64,000 nt of DNA from Alloboseaceae bacterium BT-24-1 (GTDB taxonomy: Bacteria; Pseudomonadota; Alphaproteobacteria; Rhizobiales; Beijerinckiaceae), in assembly GCA_025846845.1 (NCBI GenBank), contig JAOYTL010000005.1:186001-250000 (forward strand). The letters run 5' to 3'. Made by a program: the position numbers and the translations under genes. Shown here in pieces: positions 42,447 through 53,110 of the stretch (position 1 is its first letter; every line of letters begins with the position of its first letter). Under the pieces are notes generated by a model, which was not told the DNA's origin, did not search any database, and saw only the letters and a program-made list of their open reading frames with translations.

Positions 42447-44318
42447 TCAGCCCGGGCGCCGCATCAGGCTGATCGGCCGGCCGAGCCGCGCGATCCTGTC
42501 TTCGAGCGCGGCCAGATCCGGCGGTGTCCGCCGGCCCGTCCGGGCCGAAGCGTCGAGCGCCGCCAAGCGTGGGCCGGCCATCACGGCGCAAGCCAGGACC
42601 GAGCCCCCCACCGGCACTTCTCCGACCAGCTGCGGAACCAGTGTCTTCGCTGCGACCAGATTGGTGTTGGGCGGTGCGATCTGGGCCTTGCCGCTGCGCC
42701 GCAGGCTCGGCGAGAGATCGAACAGCGCCGACAGGTCGGCGGGCGTGCGGATGATCGCTTCTCCGGGGATCGCGTGCAGTCCGTCGAGCGGGCCCGGCGG
42801 ACGCGGGATTGCGAAACCGCCTTCGACGGTGACGAGCCGGCGCGGCGTCGTGACGCGATGCACCCGGACATGGTGCTCGTCCTGCCAGTACATCCAAGTC
42901 TCGACCGCGACATCAGCGTAAGGGCGCCAACGCGCGAACAGAAGATCGCCGGCGAGCAGCACCTCCTCGTTGGTCTCGCGGAAGCGGTAGTGCTGGCCGT
43001 CGGCGCTGAAGCCGATCATGTTGTCGAGGACGGCCTCCGACAGGCGCAGCGGATCGCTCTCGAGGCTGAAGCCGTAGCGCGCGGAATAGGCGAACTTTGC
43101 GTATTTCTGCGCGCCGAGGCGCGCCCAGCGATTGGTCGGCTCGGTCTGCTGGCCGCAGACAAGGGCGACGGCATCCCCCGGAGGATTGGCCACCACCATG
43201 CCGGCATGATGCAGCACCGCCGGGGCAGGCCGTGGCGGGCAGGGCTCCTCCTGCGCCGCCCAGAACGGATGCCCCTCCGGCAGGGCAAGCGGCAGGAAGG
43301 CCTTGAAGGCCCAGTAGGGCGATTGCGGCGAGTTGTAGCTCTCGCACATATGCAGGTCGGGATAGCCGTAGCCGACGGGCAGGATGCCGTCGCGCTCGGC
43401 CATAGGGCGCTGTGCCCACCAGCGCAGATTGCGCAGATAGAAGCCCTTGATCTGGCCCCAGGGCAGTGCCTCCTCGCCGATCAAAGCGAGCGCTCCCCAG
43501 AAACCGGCAATGGCGAAGCGATAGGTCATGGAGCGCCCGAAGGCGAGAGCCGGACCATCATCGGCGAACCAGCGCGCGATGTCGGGCGCGATCAGCCGGG
43601 CGCGCTCGCGATAGGCGTCGGCGCGGCTGCCGCCCTGCAGGGCGGCGAGCAGCGGTCCGTAGAAATGGAAGGCGAAGGGGATGTAGTGGTCGGCGCGCCG
43701 GATATTGCCGTCGCTGTACCAGCCATCGCCGAAATAGAACGCCTCGATCTCCTCGGCGTAGCGCTCGTCGAGCGAGCGGTCATAGTCGACGCCGACGCTG
43801 CCGAGCGCCATGCCGATCATCAGTCGAAAGAACTTCCAGTTGTTGTCGGCGAAGTCGCAAGCGTGGCCGCGCCGGAGATAGTCCGCGATCTGCGTCCGGG
43901 CGCGGGCGTCGAGCGGCTCCCAGAGCTTGTCGGGGACCAGGCGCAAGGCGAAGCCGATCGCGGCCAGTTCGACCAGTCGCTGGTCGACCTGGCCCGGCCA
44001 GCCCCAGAATTCCGGATGCGCGGGATCGCAGCCATTGGCGAGGCCACGCGCGATCGGCTCCCAGTCGATCCAGTCGGCGCCTCCCGCCTGTGCCGGCGCC
44101 AGACCCCAGAGCAGGCGGGCATAGCCCTCCATGTCCGCCGGCGCCTGGTCAAAATGAGCGGCGGTGGCCGAGAGGCGCAAGCGCGCTCCGCCGGCGGAAC
44201 GATAGCGCTCGACCGGCTCCGCCAGGACGCGCAGCGCAGTCTCGACATCGGCGCGACTGCGCAGCGGATTGCCGGACCAGGGGCGGAAGAGCTCTTCCGG
44301 AAAGATCGTATCGCTCAT
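42447..44318 (-). CDS. DUF2264 domain protein, probable carbohydrate-active enzyme
   Basis: A 623-residue protein without a signal peptide. It opens with EELFRPWSGNPLRSRADVETALRVLAEP and contains HFDQAPADMEGYARLLWGLAP. NNWKFFRLMIGMALGSVGVDYDRSL is also typical of DUF2264. The N-terminal two-thirds look like an alpha/alpha toroid. DUF2264 proteins occur in polysaccharide utilisation loci beside uronyl hydrolases and lyases; the reaction is unproven. It is the last gene of the ABC operon here. Confidence 0.88.
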   Translation of the reverse strand: MSDTIFPEELFRPWSGNPLRSRADVETALRVLAEPVERYRSAGGARLRLSATAAHFDQAPADMEGYARLLWGLAPAQAGGADWIDWEPIARGLANGCDPAHPEFWGWPGQVDQRLVELAAIGFALRLVPDKLWEPLDARARTQIADYLRRGHACDFADNNWKFFRLMIGMALGSVGVDYDRSLDERYAEEIEAFYFGDGWYSDGNIRRADHYIPFAFHFYGPLLAALQGGSRADAYRERARLIAPDIARWFADDGPALAFGRSMTYRFAIAGFWGALALIGEEALPWGQIKGFYLRNLRWWAQRPMAERDGILPVGYGYPDLHMCESYNSPQSPYWAFKAFLPLALPEGHPFWAAQEEPCPPRPAPAVLHHAGMVVANPPGDAVALVCGQQTEPTNRWARLGAQKYAKFAYSARYGFSLESDPLRLSEAVLDNMIGFSADGQHYRFRETNEEVLLAGDLLFARWRPYADVAVETWMYWQDEHHVRVHRVTTPRRLVTVEGGFAIPRPPGPLDGLHAIPGEAIIRTPADLSALFDLSPSLRRSGKAQIAPPNTNLVAAKTLVPQLVGEVPVGGSVLACAVMAGPRLAALDASARTGRRTPPDLAALEDRIARLGRPISLMRRPG

Positions 44319-44394
44319 GGTCGCCTAACGCCGTCCAACGCGTCCTCTCGAAGCGGAGCGCCCGGCCGGCGCTCCGCGATGGTCATGCGCCGCG

Positions 44395-45678
44395 CTACGG
44401 CTTGATGATGCGCAGGGCGTCGGCGAGCAGCTGCTCGCCGGCCTTCGTCGGGCTGAGCTGTCCGAACGCGACCTTGTCGGCAATCGAACGGAAAGAACGC
44501 TCGTCGAACTCGGAGGTGCCGAGCGGATAGGGCGGCGGATAGGGGACGACCCGCCCCTCGATCGCCTTGAGGTAATCGAGGACCTTGCGCTCCAGCGGGT
44601 CGATCGTCGGCGCGATTGCCGCCATGACATCCAGATTGACCGGAGCGCCGCGCTCGACCCCGAGAACTTTGCCGGCTTCGACATCGTTGATGAAGAAGTC
44701 GATGAAGCGGGCGGCCAGCTCAGGCGACTTGGCGGTGCTCGCGATCGACCAGTGCAGACCCGGCCGGTAGAACAGGCCGGACGGCGTGGATTCGCTCTGG
44801 ATCGGCAGCGACGTGATGTCGAGCGGTGCCTTGGCGACCGCCTGATAGGCGGCCAGGAGGTTGGAGTAGGACAGCGTCATGACGGCGTTGCCGCGCGCCA
44901 TCTGGTTGCTGTCGACATTGGCCTTGTCGAGAGCCTGAACTTCGGCGTTGGCGCAACCGCCTGCCTTCGCGAGCGCATCCCAATAGGCAAACCATTCGGC
45001 GCCGTCCTTGGCATCGAAGCCCGGCCGCCCTTCCGGCGTGAAGATGAGCTTGCCGCGCTGGAGGAGCCAGGACTGGAAGGTCTGCATGTAGCGCGAGCAG
45101 TTGCCGACGGCCCATACGTTCTTCTTGCCCATCGCCTTGGTCAGGTCGACGCAGAGCTTGGCGAACTGGTCCCAGTTCGTCTTGGCCGTGGGCGGCGCGA
45201 TGCCGGCCTCCTTGAACACCTCGGCGTGATAGAGCAGCGCGAACGCGTTGAGCGACAGCGGCATGCCCGTGACCTTGCCGTCGAGCGTGCCGAGCGCCAG
45301 CACGCCGGGCGCGAGCCGGTCGGTCCGGATGATCTTGCCGAGGTATTCGTCGAGCGGCCGGGTGGCGCCGCGCCGGCTGTAATCGGGGAAGCGGCCGGGT
45401 TCGAGCTGGTAGATATCTGGCGCATTGCCGCCGGCGATCATCGTCGTCAACTTCGACCAATAGTCGGCGCCGCCGACCTCGCCATTGATCTTGACCCCGG
45501 CATTGGCCGCCTCGAACAGCCGGGCGGCGCCCAGCGTCCGCTCCGTGCGGGTGGGCGTGCCCCACCAGTAGAGCCGCATGACCGTCTCGGCGGCCAGGGC
45601 GTTGAAGCCGGCGGCTGGTGCAAGGGTGGTGGCGCCGAGCGCCAGACCACCGCGCAGGGTGTCGCGTCTGCTGAGCAT
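44395..45678 (-). CDS. ABC transporter sugar-binding protein (extracellular solute-binding family 1)
   Basis: A 427-residue binding protein. The N-terminus MLSRRDTLRGGLALGATTLAPAAG is a twin-arginine-like signal. The mature domain has MRLYWWGTPTRTERT, a DYWSKLTTMIAGGNAPDIYQLEP hinge region and an SDKxFG-like C-terminal end. Such proteins capture oligosaccharides for the MalFGK-type permeases encoded next. Ligand is likely an unsaturated uronate oligomer, by operon context. Confidence 0.9.
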   Translation of the reverse strand: MLSRRDTLRGGLALGATTLAPAAGFNALAAETVMRLYWWGTPTRTERTLGAARLFEAANAGVKINGEVGGADYWSKLTTMIAGGNAPDIYQLEPGRFPDYSRRGATRPLDEYLGKIIRTDRLAPGVLALGTLDGKVTGMPLSLNAFALLYHAEVFKEAGIAPPTAKTNWDQFAKLCVDLTKAMGKKNVWAVGNCSRYMQTFQSWLLQRGKLIFTPEGRPGFDAKDGAEWFAYWDALAKAGGCANAEVQALDKANVDSNQMARGNAVMTLSYSNLLAAYQAVAKAPLDITSLPIQSESTPSGLFYRPGLHWSIASTAKSPELAARFIDFFINDVEAGKVLGVERGAPVNLDVMAAIAPTIDPLERKVLDYLKAIEGRVVPYPPPYPLGTSEFDERSFRSIADKVAFGQLSPTKAGEQLLADALRIIKP

Positions 45679-45725
45679 GTCTTTCTCCTCCCCGAATAGT
45701 GTTGTTGTCGTTGTTGGCCCCGGTT

Positions 45726-46808
<1,083 letters not shown>

Positions 46809-46842
46809 CTCGGCTGTCGTCCGATGGGGCGAAGGGGGCGGG

Positions 46843-47736
46843 TCATCGCTTCATGCCAGTCGTCGCGATGCCCTCGATCAGCAGGCGCTGGAACATCAGG
46901 AACAGGATGAAGATCGGCAGCACGGTGAGCGTCGACATGGCGAAGAGCGCGCCCCAGTCCGATTGCCCGGCCGAGTCGACGAAGGTGCGCAGGCCGAGCT
47001 GGGCGGTGTATTTCTCGATGTCGTTCAGATAGATCAGCGGCGCGAAGAAATCGTCCCAGGTCCAGATGAAGGAGAACACCGCCGCGGTGGCCAGAACCGG
47101 CGTCGACAGCGGCAGGATCACCTTCAGGAAGATGCGCAGCGGCCCGCAGCCGTCCATCACCGCCGCCTCGTCGAGCTCGCGCGGGATGCCGCGGAAGAAC
47201 TGCACCATCAGGAAGACGAAGAAGGCGTCGACGGCGAGGAATTTCGGGATCGTCAGCGGCAGGATCGTGTTCACCCAGCCGAGCTTCAGGAACATGATGT
47301 ATTGCGGGATCAGCACGGCATGCTGCGGCAGCATCAGCGTGCCCAGCATCATCGCGAACCAGAAGCCCCGGCCCCGGAAGCGTAGCCGCGTGAAGGCATA
47401 GGCCGCCATCGCGCAGGACATCACGTTGCCGATGACGACCAGCACCGAGATCAGCAGCGAGTTGAGGAAGAGCTGGCTGAAGCCGACGCTCAGCCCGTTC
47501 CAGCCGCGGCTATAGGCGTCGAAGGTCGGAGCTTGCGGGATCAGCGAGGTCGAATGGAAGATCTCGGAGTCCGGTCTCAGCGAGCTCGCCACCATCCAGA
47601 GCAGCGGATAGAGCAGCACGAAGGTGACGGCGAGCAGCAGCGCATAGGCGAAGGCGCGCCGCCAGGGCGAGCCGATGTCGGCCCGGCTCGGCGCCGCCGG
47701 AAACGCGATGGCGGGAGCCCGGACCACCTCAGTCAT
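46843..47736 (-). CDS. Carbohydrate ABC transporter permease, MalG type
   Basis: A 297-residue permease with six helices. The EAA loop is REL(D)EAAVMDGCGPLRIFLKVILPLSTPVL. The start overlaps the end of the MalF-type permease gene by 8 bp, consistent with co-translation. Confidence 0.92.
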   Translation of the reverse strand: MTEVVRAPAIAFPAAPSRADIGSPWRRAFAYALLLAVTFVLLYPLLWMVASSLRPDSEIFHSTSLIPQAPTFDAYSRGWNGLSVGFSQLFLNSLLISVLVVIGNVMSCAMAAYAFTRLRFRGRGFWFAMMLGTLMLPQHAVLIPQYIMFLKLGWVNTILPLTIPKFLAVDAFFVFLMVQFFRGIPRELDEAAVMDGCGPLRIFLKVILPLSTPVLATAAVFSFIWTWDDFFAPLIYLNDIEKYTAQLGLRTFVDSAGQSDWGALFAMSTLTVLPIFILFLMFQRLLIEGIATTGMKR

Positions 47737-48640
47737 CGTAATGTACCCAGTAGCGCGCCGACAGAAACGAGAGCGCGGTGAAGGCCGCGATGATCAGCAC
47801 CAGGATCCAGGCCAGCGCCGACGCGTAGCCGAAGCGGAAGTTCGTGAAGGCCTCCTGGTAAAGGTAGAGCGTGTAGAACAGCGTCGAGTCGATCGGGCCG
47901 CCGGTGCCGTCGCTGATCACGAAGGCCGAGGTGAAGGCCTTGAATGCGTCGATCGTCTGGATCACCGCGTTGAAGAAGATCACCGGCGTCAGCAAAGGCA
48001 GGGTGATTTTGAAGAACTGCCGGACGGGCTGGGCGCCGTCGATGCTGGCCGCCTCGTAAATGTCCTGCGGAATCTGGCGCAGCCCGGCGAGGAAGATGAT
48101 CATCGACGAGCCGAACTGCCATACCGCCAGCAGGACGAGCGTATAGAGCGATGTCGATGGGTTGGCGATCCAGCTCGGACCCTCATAGCCGAACAGGGTG
48201 TGCAGGGCCTGGTTGAGGAGCCCGTCGCCGGCGAAGACCTGGCGCCAGAGCACGGCGATCGCGACGCTGCCTCCGATCAGCGAGGGCAGGTAGAACACCG
48301 CCCGGAAGAAGGAGAGCCCGGTCAGGCCCTTGTTCAGGGCGACCGCCACGCCGAGGGCGAAGATCAGCTTGAGCGGCACCGACAGCAGCACGAAGGTGAA
48401 GGTCACCGTCATCGCCGTGATGAAGCGCGGGTCGTCGGTGGCGATCCGGGTATAGTTCTCGATGCCGACCCAGTTTGGCGCCGACAGGCCGCTATAGTCG
48501 GTCAGCGACAGGTAAAACGACGCGGCGACAGGCCCGAGCGTGAGCAAGAGGAAGCCGAGCAGCCACGGCAGCAGGAAGCCGTAGCCGGCGAGGTCGTCCC
48601 CTTGGACGGCGCGCGCACTCGCAGCTGCGGCGTTCGGCAT
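47729..48640 (-). CDS. Carbohydrate ABC transporter permease, MalF type
   Basis: A 303-residue permease. YGFLLPWLLGFLLLTLGPVAASFYLSLTDY forms the first helix; the EAA loop is IPQDIYEAASIDGAQPVRQFFKITLPLLTPV. A GGAGGA lies right upstream of the ATG, deciding it against the longer frame. First gene of the minus-strand operon, divergent from the GH88 gene. Confidence 0.92.
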   Translation of the reverse strand: MPNAAAASARAVQGDDLAGYGFLLPWLLGFLLLTLGPVAASFYLSLTDYSGLSAPNWVGIENYTRIATDDPRFITAMTVTFTFVLLSVPLKLIFALGVAVALNKGLTGLSFFRAVFYLPSLIGGSVAIAVLWRQVFAGDGLLNQALHTLFGYEGPSWIANPSTSLYTLVLLAVWQFGSSMIIFLAGLRQIPQDIYEAASIDGAQPVRQFFKITLPLLTPVIFFNAVIQTIDAFKAFTSAFVISDGTGGPIDSTLFYTLYLYQEAFTNFRFGYASALAWILVLIIAAFTALSFLSARYWVHYDD

Positions 48641-48709
48641 CGGCTCCTCCCCAGGACCTCTCGATGTGGGCAAACGATAGGAAAGAAAAATATCGGCTTC
48701 AATAGAAAT

Positions 48710-48726
48710 TTTCGTTGTTGACGAAA
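48710..48726. promoter_or_regulatory. Palindrome in the divergent promoter of the uronide locus
   Basis: TTTCGT and ACGAAA are perfect inverted halves around TGTTG. The site lies 70 nt before the MalF-type start and 45 nt before the GH88 start, in an AT-rich stretch. The LacI-family protein encoded nearby is the likely binder, by inference. Confidence 0.55.
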
Positions 48727-48770
48727 TTAATTTGTTGATGCGAAAAATGCTTGTCCACGGGAGGCGAGCG

Positions 48771-49970
48771 ATGCGCATCGAGCCAAGCACCTATTTCTCG
48801 ACGGTCGAGGCTGCCGCTGCCGCCAGGCGCGACACGCGGCCCCATCAGGAGGCGCTGGAACGCTGCATCGCCAAGCTGCGTCAGACCATGCCCGTGATCG
48901 GCCTGCGCAATCCGAAGATCGGCCTGCCCGACAACAGCTGGGTCTATTGCGGACCCTATGACTGGGTGGTCAGCTTCCAGGCGGGGCAGCTCTGGCTGGC
49001 GCTGCAGTTGACGGGGGATCCGCTCTTCCTCAACGCGGCGCGGGCGCGGCGGGCGGTGTTCCGCGGCATCCTTGCTCATCAGAACGCGCAGAACCACGAT
49101 CTCGGCTTCCAGTTTTCGCTGAGCTGCGTGGCCGAATGGCTGATGACCGGCGCCGGCGAGGCGCATGAGATGGCGCTCGCCGCGGCGCGGCAGCTCGTCG
49201 CCCGCTACCGGCCCGACGGGCGCTACATCCAGGCCTGGAACGCCAGGCAGGTTCATTCCCAGCGCATGCAGGCCGAATTCGCCAATGGCCGGATCATCGC
49301 CGACACGATGCAGAATCTCGCGCTCCTCTATTGGGCCCATCACGAGACCGGTCGGGCGGATTTCCGCGAAGCGGCCGACGCTCATGCGCAGACCACGCTC
49401 GAGCACATCGTCCGGCCCGACGACACCTCCTTCCACACCTTCGTCTTCGATATAGCGAGCGGCAAGCCGCTGCGCGGCGAGACCCATCAGGGCTACGCCG
49501 ACGCTTCCTGCTGGTCGCGCGGGCAGGCCTGGCTGGTCCATGGTTTCGCGCAGTCGGCCGTGACGACGGGCAATCCGGCCTATGCCGAAGCGGCCCGGCG
49601 GCTGGCGGCCAAGGCGGAGGCGCTGATGGAGGGGGACGCCGTGCCGGCCTGGGATTTCGGCGCGCCGGACCAGCGCGGGACGCATCGCGACAGTTCGGCC
49701 GCCGCGATCATGGCGGCGGGCGTTTATCTCCTGGCGGATCAATCCGAGCCCGAGGAAGCGGCGCGCTGGCGCGGTTTGGGGGACCGGCTGCTCGCCGGAC
49801 TGCTCGAACACTGCGATCTGACCCGTGATCCAAAGGCGCTCGGGCTCCTCGCCCACGGCGCCTCGCATGTCAGGGCCGGCTATGCCGATACGATGCTTCC
49901 CTATGGTGATTATTACTTTATGGAGGCGTTGATGCGCTCGCTTGGTCACGACCGGTTCTTCTGGTCGTAA
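48771..49970 (+). CDS. Glycoside hydrolase family 88, unsaturated uronyl hydrolase
   Basis: A 399-residue alpha6/alpha6-barrel enzyme. The hallmark HDLGFQFSLSCVAEWLMTG carries the first Asp; GYADASCWSRGQAWLVHGFAQ and HRDSSAAAIMAAGVYLL follow, the second with the other conserved Asp. GH88 enzymes hydrate the double bond left by polysaccharide lyases and release a 4-deoxy-uronate. There is no signal peptide, so it acts in the cytoplasm on imported oligosaccharides. The start has a GGGAGG 7 nt upstream. Confidence 0.93.
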   Translation: MRIEPSTYFSTVEAAAAARRDTRPHQEALERCIAKLRQTMPVIGLRNPKIGLPDNSWVYCGPYDWVVSFQAGQLWLALQLTGDPLFLNAARARRAVFRGILAHQNAQNHDLGFQFSLSCVAEWLMTGAGEAHEMALAAARQLVARYRPDGRYIQAWNARQVHSQRMQAEFANGRIIADTMQNLALLYWAHHETGRADFREAADAHAQTTLEHIVRPDDTSFHTFVFDIASGKPLRGETHQGYADASCWSRGQAWLVHGFAQSAVTTGNPAYAEAARRLAAKAEALMEGDAVPAWDFGAPDQRGTHRDSSAAAIMAAGVYLLADQSEPEEAARWRGLGDRLLAGLLEHCDLTRDPKALGLLAHGASHVRAGYADTMLPYGDYYFMEALMRSLGHDRFFWS

Positions 49971-50028
49971 AGCGGCGTTCCAATCCCTGTCTCTCCCTGT
50001 GCGGGAGCGGTCTGCAGAAGTGGCCCGG

Positions 50029-51081
50029 ATGAGCGAAGACGAGACCCTGGTCCCGACCCTGCGCGACATCGCCGATGCGGCGGGTGTTTCGGTCGCGTCC
50101 GTCTCCAAGGTGTTGAACAATCGTGGTGGCGTCGGCGACGAGAGCCGCCGCCGGATTCTCAGCCTGGCGGAGCAGCTGGGTTATCAGGGGAATCGCAGCG
50201 CCCGCTCGCTGCAGAAGGCCGGTGTCGATGGCGCGGTGCTCGTCATTCCGGCGGAGGCTTATTCGAACTCGCAGTTCTACGAGGGGGTCGTCCAGAGCGT
50301 CATTGCGGAAGCTGCGGCGAATTCGCTGAAGCTCGATGTCCGGCTGACCTCGCATGCCGATGGCCGGGTCGTCGCCGAGCTGGATGAACTGCTCGGCGCC
50401 CGGCCAAGGGCCGTCATGGCCGTCGGCATGGATGACCCCGTCGTCATCGACAGGCTCGTCGCCTCGAAATTGCCGGCGGTGCTGGTCAACGGCATGGATC
50501 GGACGATGCGGCTCGATTGCGTGCTGCCCGACAACTGGAGCGCCGGCTGGCTGGCGACGCGCCGGCTGCTGGCGGCCGGTCACACGCGCATCGTGCATGT
50601 GGCGTCGCGACATCGCCTGTCGATGCAACGCCGTCTCGAAGGCTTCAAGATGGCGCTGGAGGAGGCCGGGATCGATTTCGATCCCGACAGGCACCTGATC
50701 GACCTGTTCCAGATGCGGGTCGAATTGCCCCAGGCGCAGCGTGCCATCAGGCAAGCCCTGCAGGATGGGCGGCTCGACGGCGTCACCGCGTTCTTCTGCG
50801 CGACCGACGTGGTTGCGCTCAGCGTGATGCAGGGATTGCAGAGCGAAGGCGTCAGGGTACCCGACGATGTTTCTGTCATCGGCATCGACGACATCTCGAT
50901 CGCAACCCACAGCCGACCGCCTTTGACCACGATCCGGATCGATCGCGGCGAGCTCGGGCGGCTCGGCGTGCAGTCCCTGATGCGCCGTATCGCCGATCCA
51001 GAGGCCAGCATCCTGCGCGTGAATCTCGGCGTCAGGCTGATCGAGCGAGCCACCATAGGCCAGCTCCCGCCAGCCGCTTAG
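50029..51081 (+). CDS. LacI family transcriptional regulator
   Basis: A 350-residue repressor. The HTH is TLRDIADAAGVSVASVSKVLNNRGGVGDESRRRILSLAEQLGY, with a hinge helix RSARSLQKAG. The sugar-binding core follows (FFCATDVVALSVMQGL; PDDVSVIGIDDISIATHSRPPLTTI). It is 58 nt downstream of the GH88 gene and probably controls that gene and the divergent ABC operon. Confidence 0.94.
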   Translation: MSEDETLVPTLRDIADAAGVSVASVSKVLNNRGGVGDESRRRILSLAEQLGYQGNRSARSLQKAGVDGAVLVIPAEAYSNSQFYEGVVQSVIAEAAANSLKLDVRLTSHADGRVVAELDELLGARPRAVMAVGMDDPVVIDRLVASKLPAVLVNGMDRTMRLDCVLPDNWSAGWLATRRLLAAGHTRIVHVASRHRLSMQRRLEGFKMALEEAGIDFDPDRHLIDLFQMRVELPQAQRAIRQALQDGRLDGVTAFFCATDVVALSVMQGLQSEGVRVPDDVSVIGIDDISIATHSRPPLTTIRIDRGELGRLGVQSLMRRIADPEASILRVNLGVRLIERATIGQLPPAA

Positions 51082-51214
51082 CTGCGCCAGCCGGGGCCAT
51101 TGCCGCCACGGCGCTAGACGGGTCCATCCGTGGCTCAGCTTCTCACCGTACAGCTGATTGGACAGCGCGCCAGCCGCGGCTCGCGGAAGAAAGTTCGCTC
51201 GCGCTCGTAGGCCC

Positions 51215-51520
51215 TTAAGCGAGTTCGCTGGTCCCGATCCTGTTGAGCAATGCGAGGTGGTCGGACGGGCCTGCAGCGCCTTGGCAGACGGCCTTTTCGA
51301 GGAGTTCGATCAGCTGATCGAGCGCGCGCGCCGCCACTTCGGCCGAGAGCGGCTGACCATCATAAGCATCGGCGAAGCGGCCGGCGAGGTCCGCGAGCAG
51401 GCGCAGGAGCGCCGCATGCTCAGGCTCGGCGGCGCGCAGCGCCAGCGCCCGATCCTGGAATTCGACATAGGTGCGAAGGCTGCCCTTCTGCTGCAGCAAC
51501 CAGTTCAACAGCTCGTTCAT
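51215..51520 (-). CDS. Small helical protein, unknown function
   Basis: A 101-residue protein rich in Leu, Ala and Glu, predicted mainly helical: MNELLNWLLQQKGSLRTYVEFQ, ALRAAEPEHAALLRLLADLAGRFADAYDG. No motif was recognised. It lies 50 nt downstream of aspA in the same direction and may be the last gene of that operon. Confidence 0.55.
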   Translation of the reverse strand: MNELLNWLLQQKGSLRTYVEFQDRALALRAAEPEHAALLRLLADLAGRFADAYDGQPLSAEVAARALDQLIELLEKAVCQGAAGPSDHLALLNRIGTSELA

Positions 51521-51570
51521 ATCATCTCTCTGCGAGGTGGAGGTCGTGTTCGTCGCCGATTCAGGCCGGA

Positions 51571-53064
51571 TCAAGCGCGCGATGGGGTCGGCGGCCTGGC
51601 GCGCGAGGGGGCGGTCATCGCCTCGATGCGCAGCAATTCGTCGAGTTCGGCGCGCGTCAGCAGCCCTTCCTCGAGCACGATCTCGGCGACCTTGCGCTTC
51701 TCCGCGAGGGCGCGCTTGGCGACGCGCGAGGAGGCCTCGTAGCCGAGCGCCGGGCCGAGCGCCGTGACCAGCCCGATCGAATCCTCGACCAAAGCGCGGC
51801 AACGTTCGCGATCCGCCTCGATGCCGTTGACGCAGCGGGTGGTCAACGTGGTCACCGCGGCGGTGAGATGGCGCAGCGAGGAGAGCAGGCAATAGCCGAT
51901 GGTCGGCTCGAAGGCATTGAGCTGGAGCTGCCCGCCTTCGGCGCACATGGTGACGGTCAGGTCGTGGCCGATGACCAGATAGGCGACCTGGTTGACCACT
52001 TCGGGGATGACCGGATTGACCTTGCCCGGCATGATCGAGGAGCCGGCCTGGACCGCCGGGAGACGGATCTCGCTGAAGCCGGCGCGCGGCCCGCTGGAGA
52101 GCAAGCGCAGGTCGTTGCAGATTTTCGAGAGCTTGACGGCGACGCGCTTCAGCACGCCCGAGAACAGCACGAAGGCACCCATGTCCGAGGTCGCCTCGAT
52201 CAGGTTCGTCGCCGGCACCAGCGGCAGGCGCGCCGAGCGCGCGAGTTCCTCGATGGCGAGAGCCGCATAGCGCGCATCGGCGGTGATGCCGGTGCCGATC
52301 GCAGTCGCGCCGAGATTGATCTCGCGGAACAGGGCAGCCGCTTCCCGCAGGCGCGAGACATCCTCCTTGATCGTCGCGAAGAATGCGTCGAACTCCTGGC
52401 CCAGCGTCATCGGCACGGCGTCCTGGAGCTGGGTGCGGCCGATCTTGAGCACGTCGGCGAACTCGACCGCCTTCGCCTTGAAGGCATAGGCGAGCTCGTC
52501 GAGCGCCGCGATCAGGGGTTCGGTCGCGAAGATCACGGCGAGGCGCAGCGCCGTCGGATAGGCGTCGTTGGTCGACTGCGCCATGTTGACGTCGTCATTG
52601 GGATGGAGCGCGGCATAGTCGCCTTTCGGCCGCCCGATCAGCTCCAACGCGACATTGGCCACGACCTCGTTGGCGTTCATATTGGTCGAGGTGCCGGCCC
52701 CGCCCTGCACGGCATCGACAACGAACTGGTCGTGGAACCGGCTTTCCCTGGCGATGAGATCGCAGGCGCGGTCGATCACCTCGGCCTTCGCCGCGGGCAG
52801 GTTGCCGAGCCGCCGGTTGGCGCGGGCCGCCGCCTGCTTCACCAGCGCGAGCGAGCGCACCAGCTCGGGAAAATGACCGACCGGGACGCCGGTGATCGGG
52901 AAATTCTCGACCGCCCGCAAGGTATGGATGCCCCAATAGGCGGCGGCGGGCACATCGGCCTCGCCAAGCAGATCATGCTCGCAGCGGGTCGAGACCTCGG
53001 CCAGCGCAATGGTCTGCGTCGTGGCGAGCTGCACGCTGTCCGGGCGGGGGGTGTCATCGACCAT
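51571..53064 (-). CDS. aspA: Aspartate ammonia-lyase
   Basis: A 497-residue fumarase/aspartase superfamily enzyme that converts L-aspartate to fumarate and ammonia. Motifs: GGAGTSTNMNANEVVAN, HPNDDVNMAQSTNDAYPT, GRTQLQDAVPMTLGQEF and the catalytic loop GSSIMPGKVNPVIPE. The extended N- and C-terminal tails slightly exceed the usual 470-480 residues. An AAAAAGGA 7 nt upstream supports the chosen ATG; one six codons earlier is possible. It is 46 nt after pyrE in the pyrimidine operon. Confidence 0.93.
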   Translation of the reverse strand: MVDDTPRPDSVQLATTQTIALAEVSTRCEHDLLGEADVPAAAYWGIHTLRAVENFPITGVPVGHFPELVRSLALVKQAAARANRRLGNLPAAKAEVIDRACDLIARESRFHDQFVVDAVQGGAGTSTNMNANEVVANVALELIGRPKGDYAALHPNDDVNMAQSTNDAYPTALRLAVIFATEPLIAALDELAYAFKAKAVEFADVLKIGRTQLQDAVPMTLGQEFDAFFATIKEDVSRLREAAALFREINLGATAIGTGITADARYAALAIEELARSARLPLVPATNLIEATSDMGAFVLFSGVLKRVAVKLSKICNDLRLLSSGPRAGFSEIRLPAVQAGSSIMPGKVNPVIPEVVNQVAYLVIGHDLTVTMCAEGGQLQLNAFEPTIGYCLLSSLRHLTAAVTTLTTRCVNGIEADRERCRALVEDSIGLVTALGPALGYEASSRVAKRALAEKRKVAEIVLEEGLLTRAELDELLRIEAMTAPSRARPPTPSRA

Positions 53065-53110
53065 GTCGGCATCCTTTTTCATCTCGCGCGATCACCTGAT
53101 CCTTCCGGCT

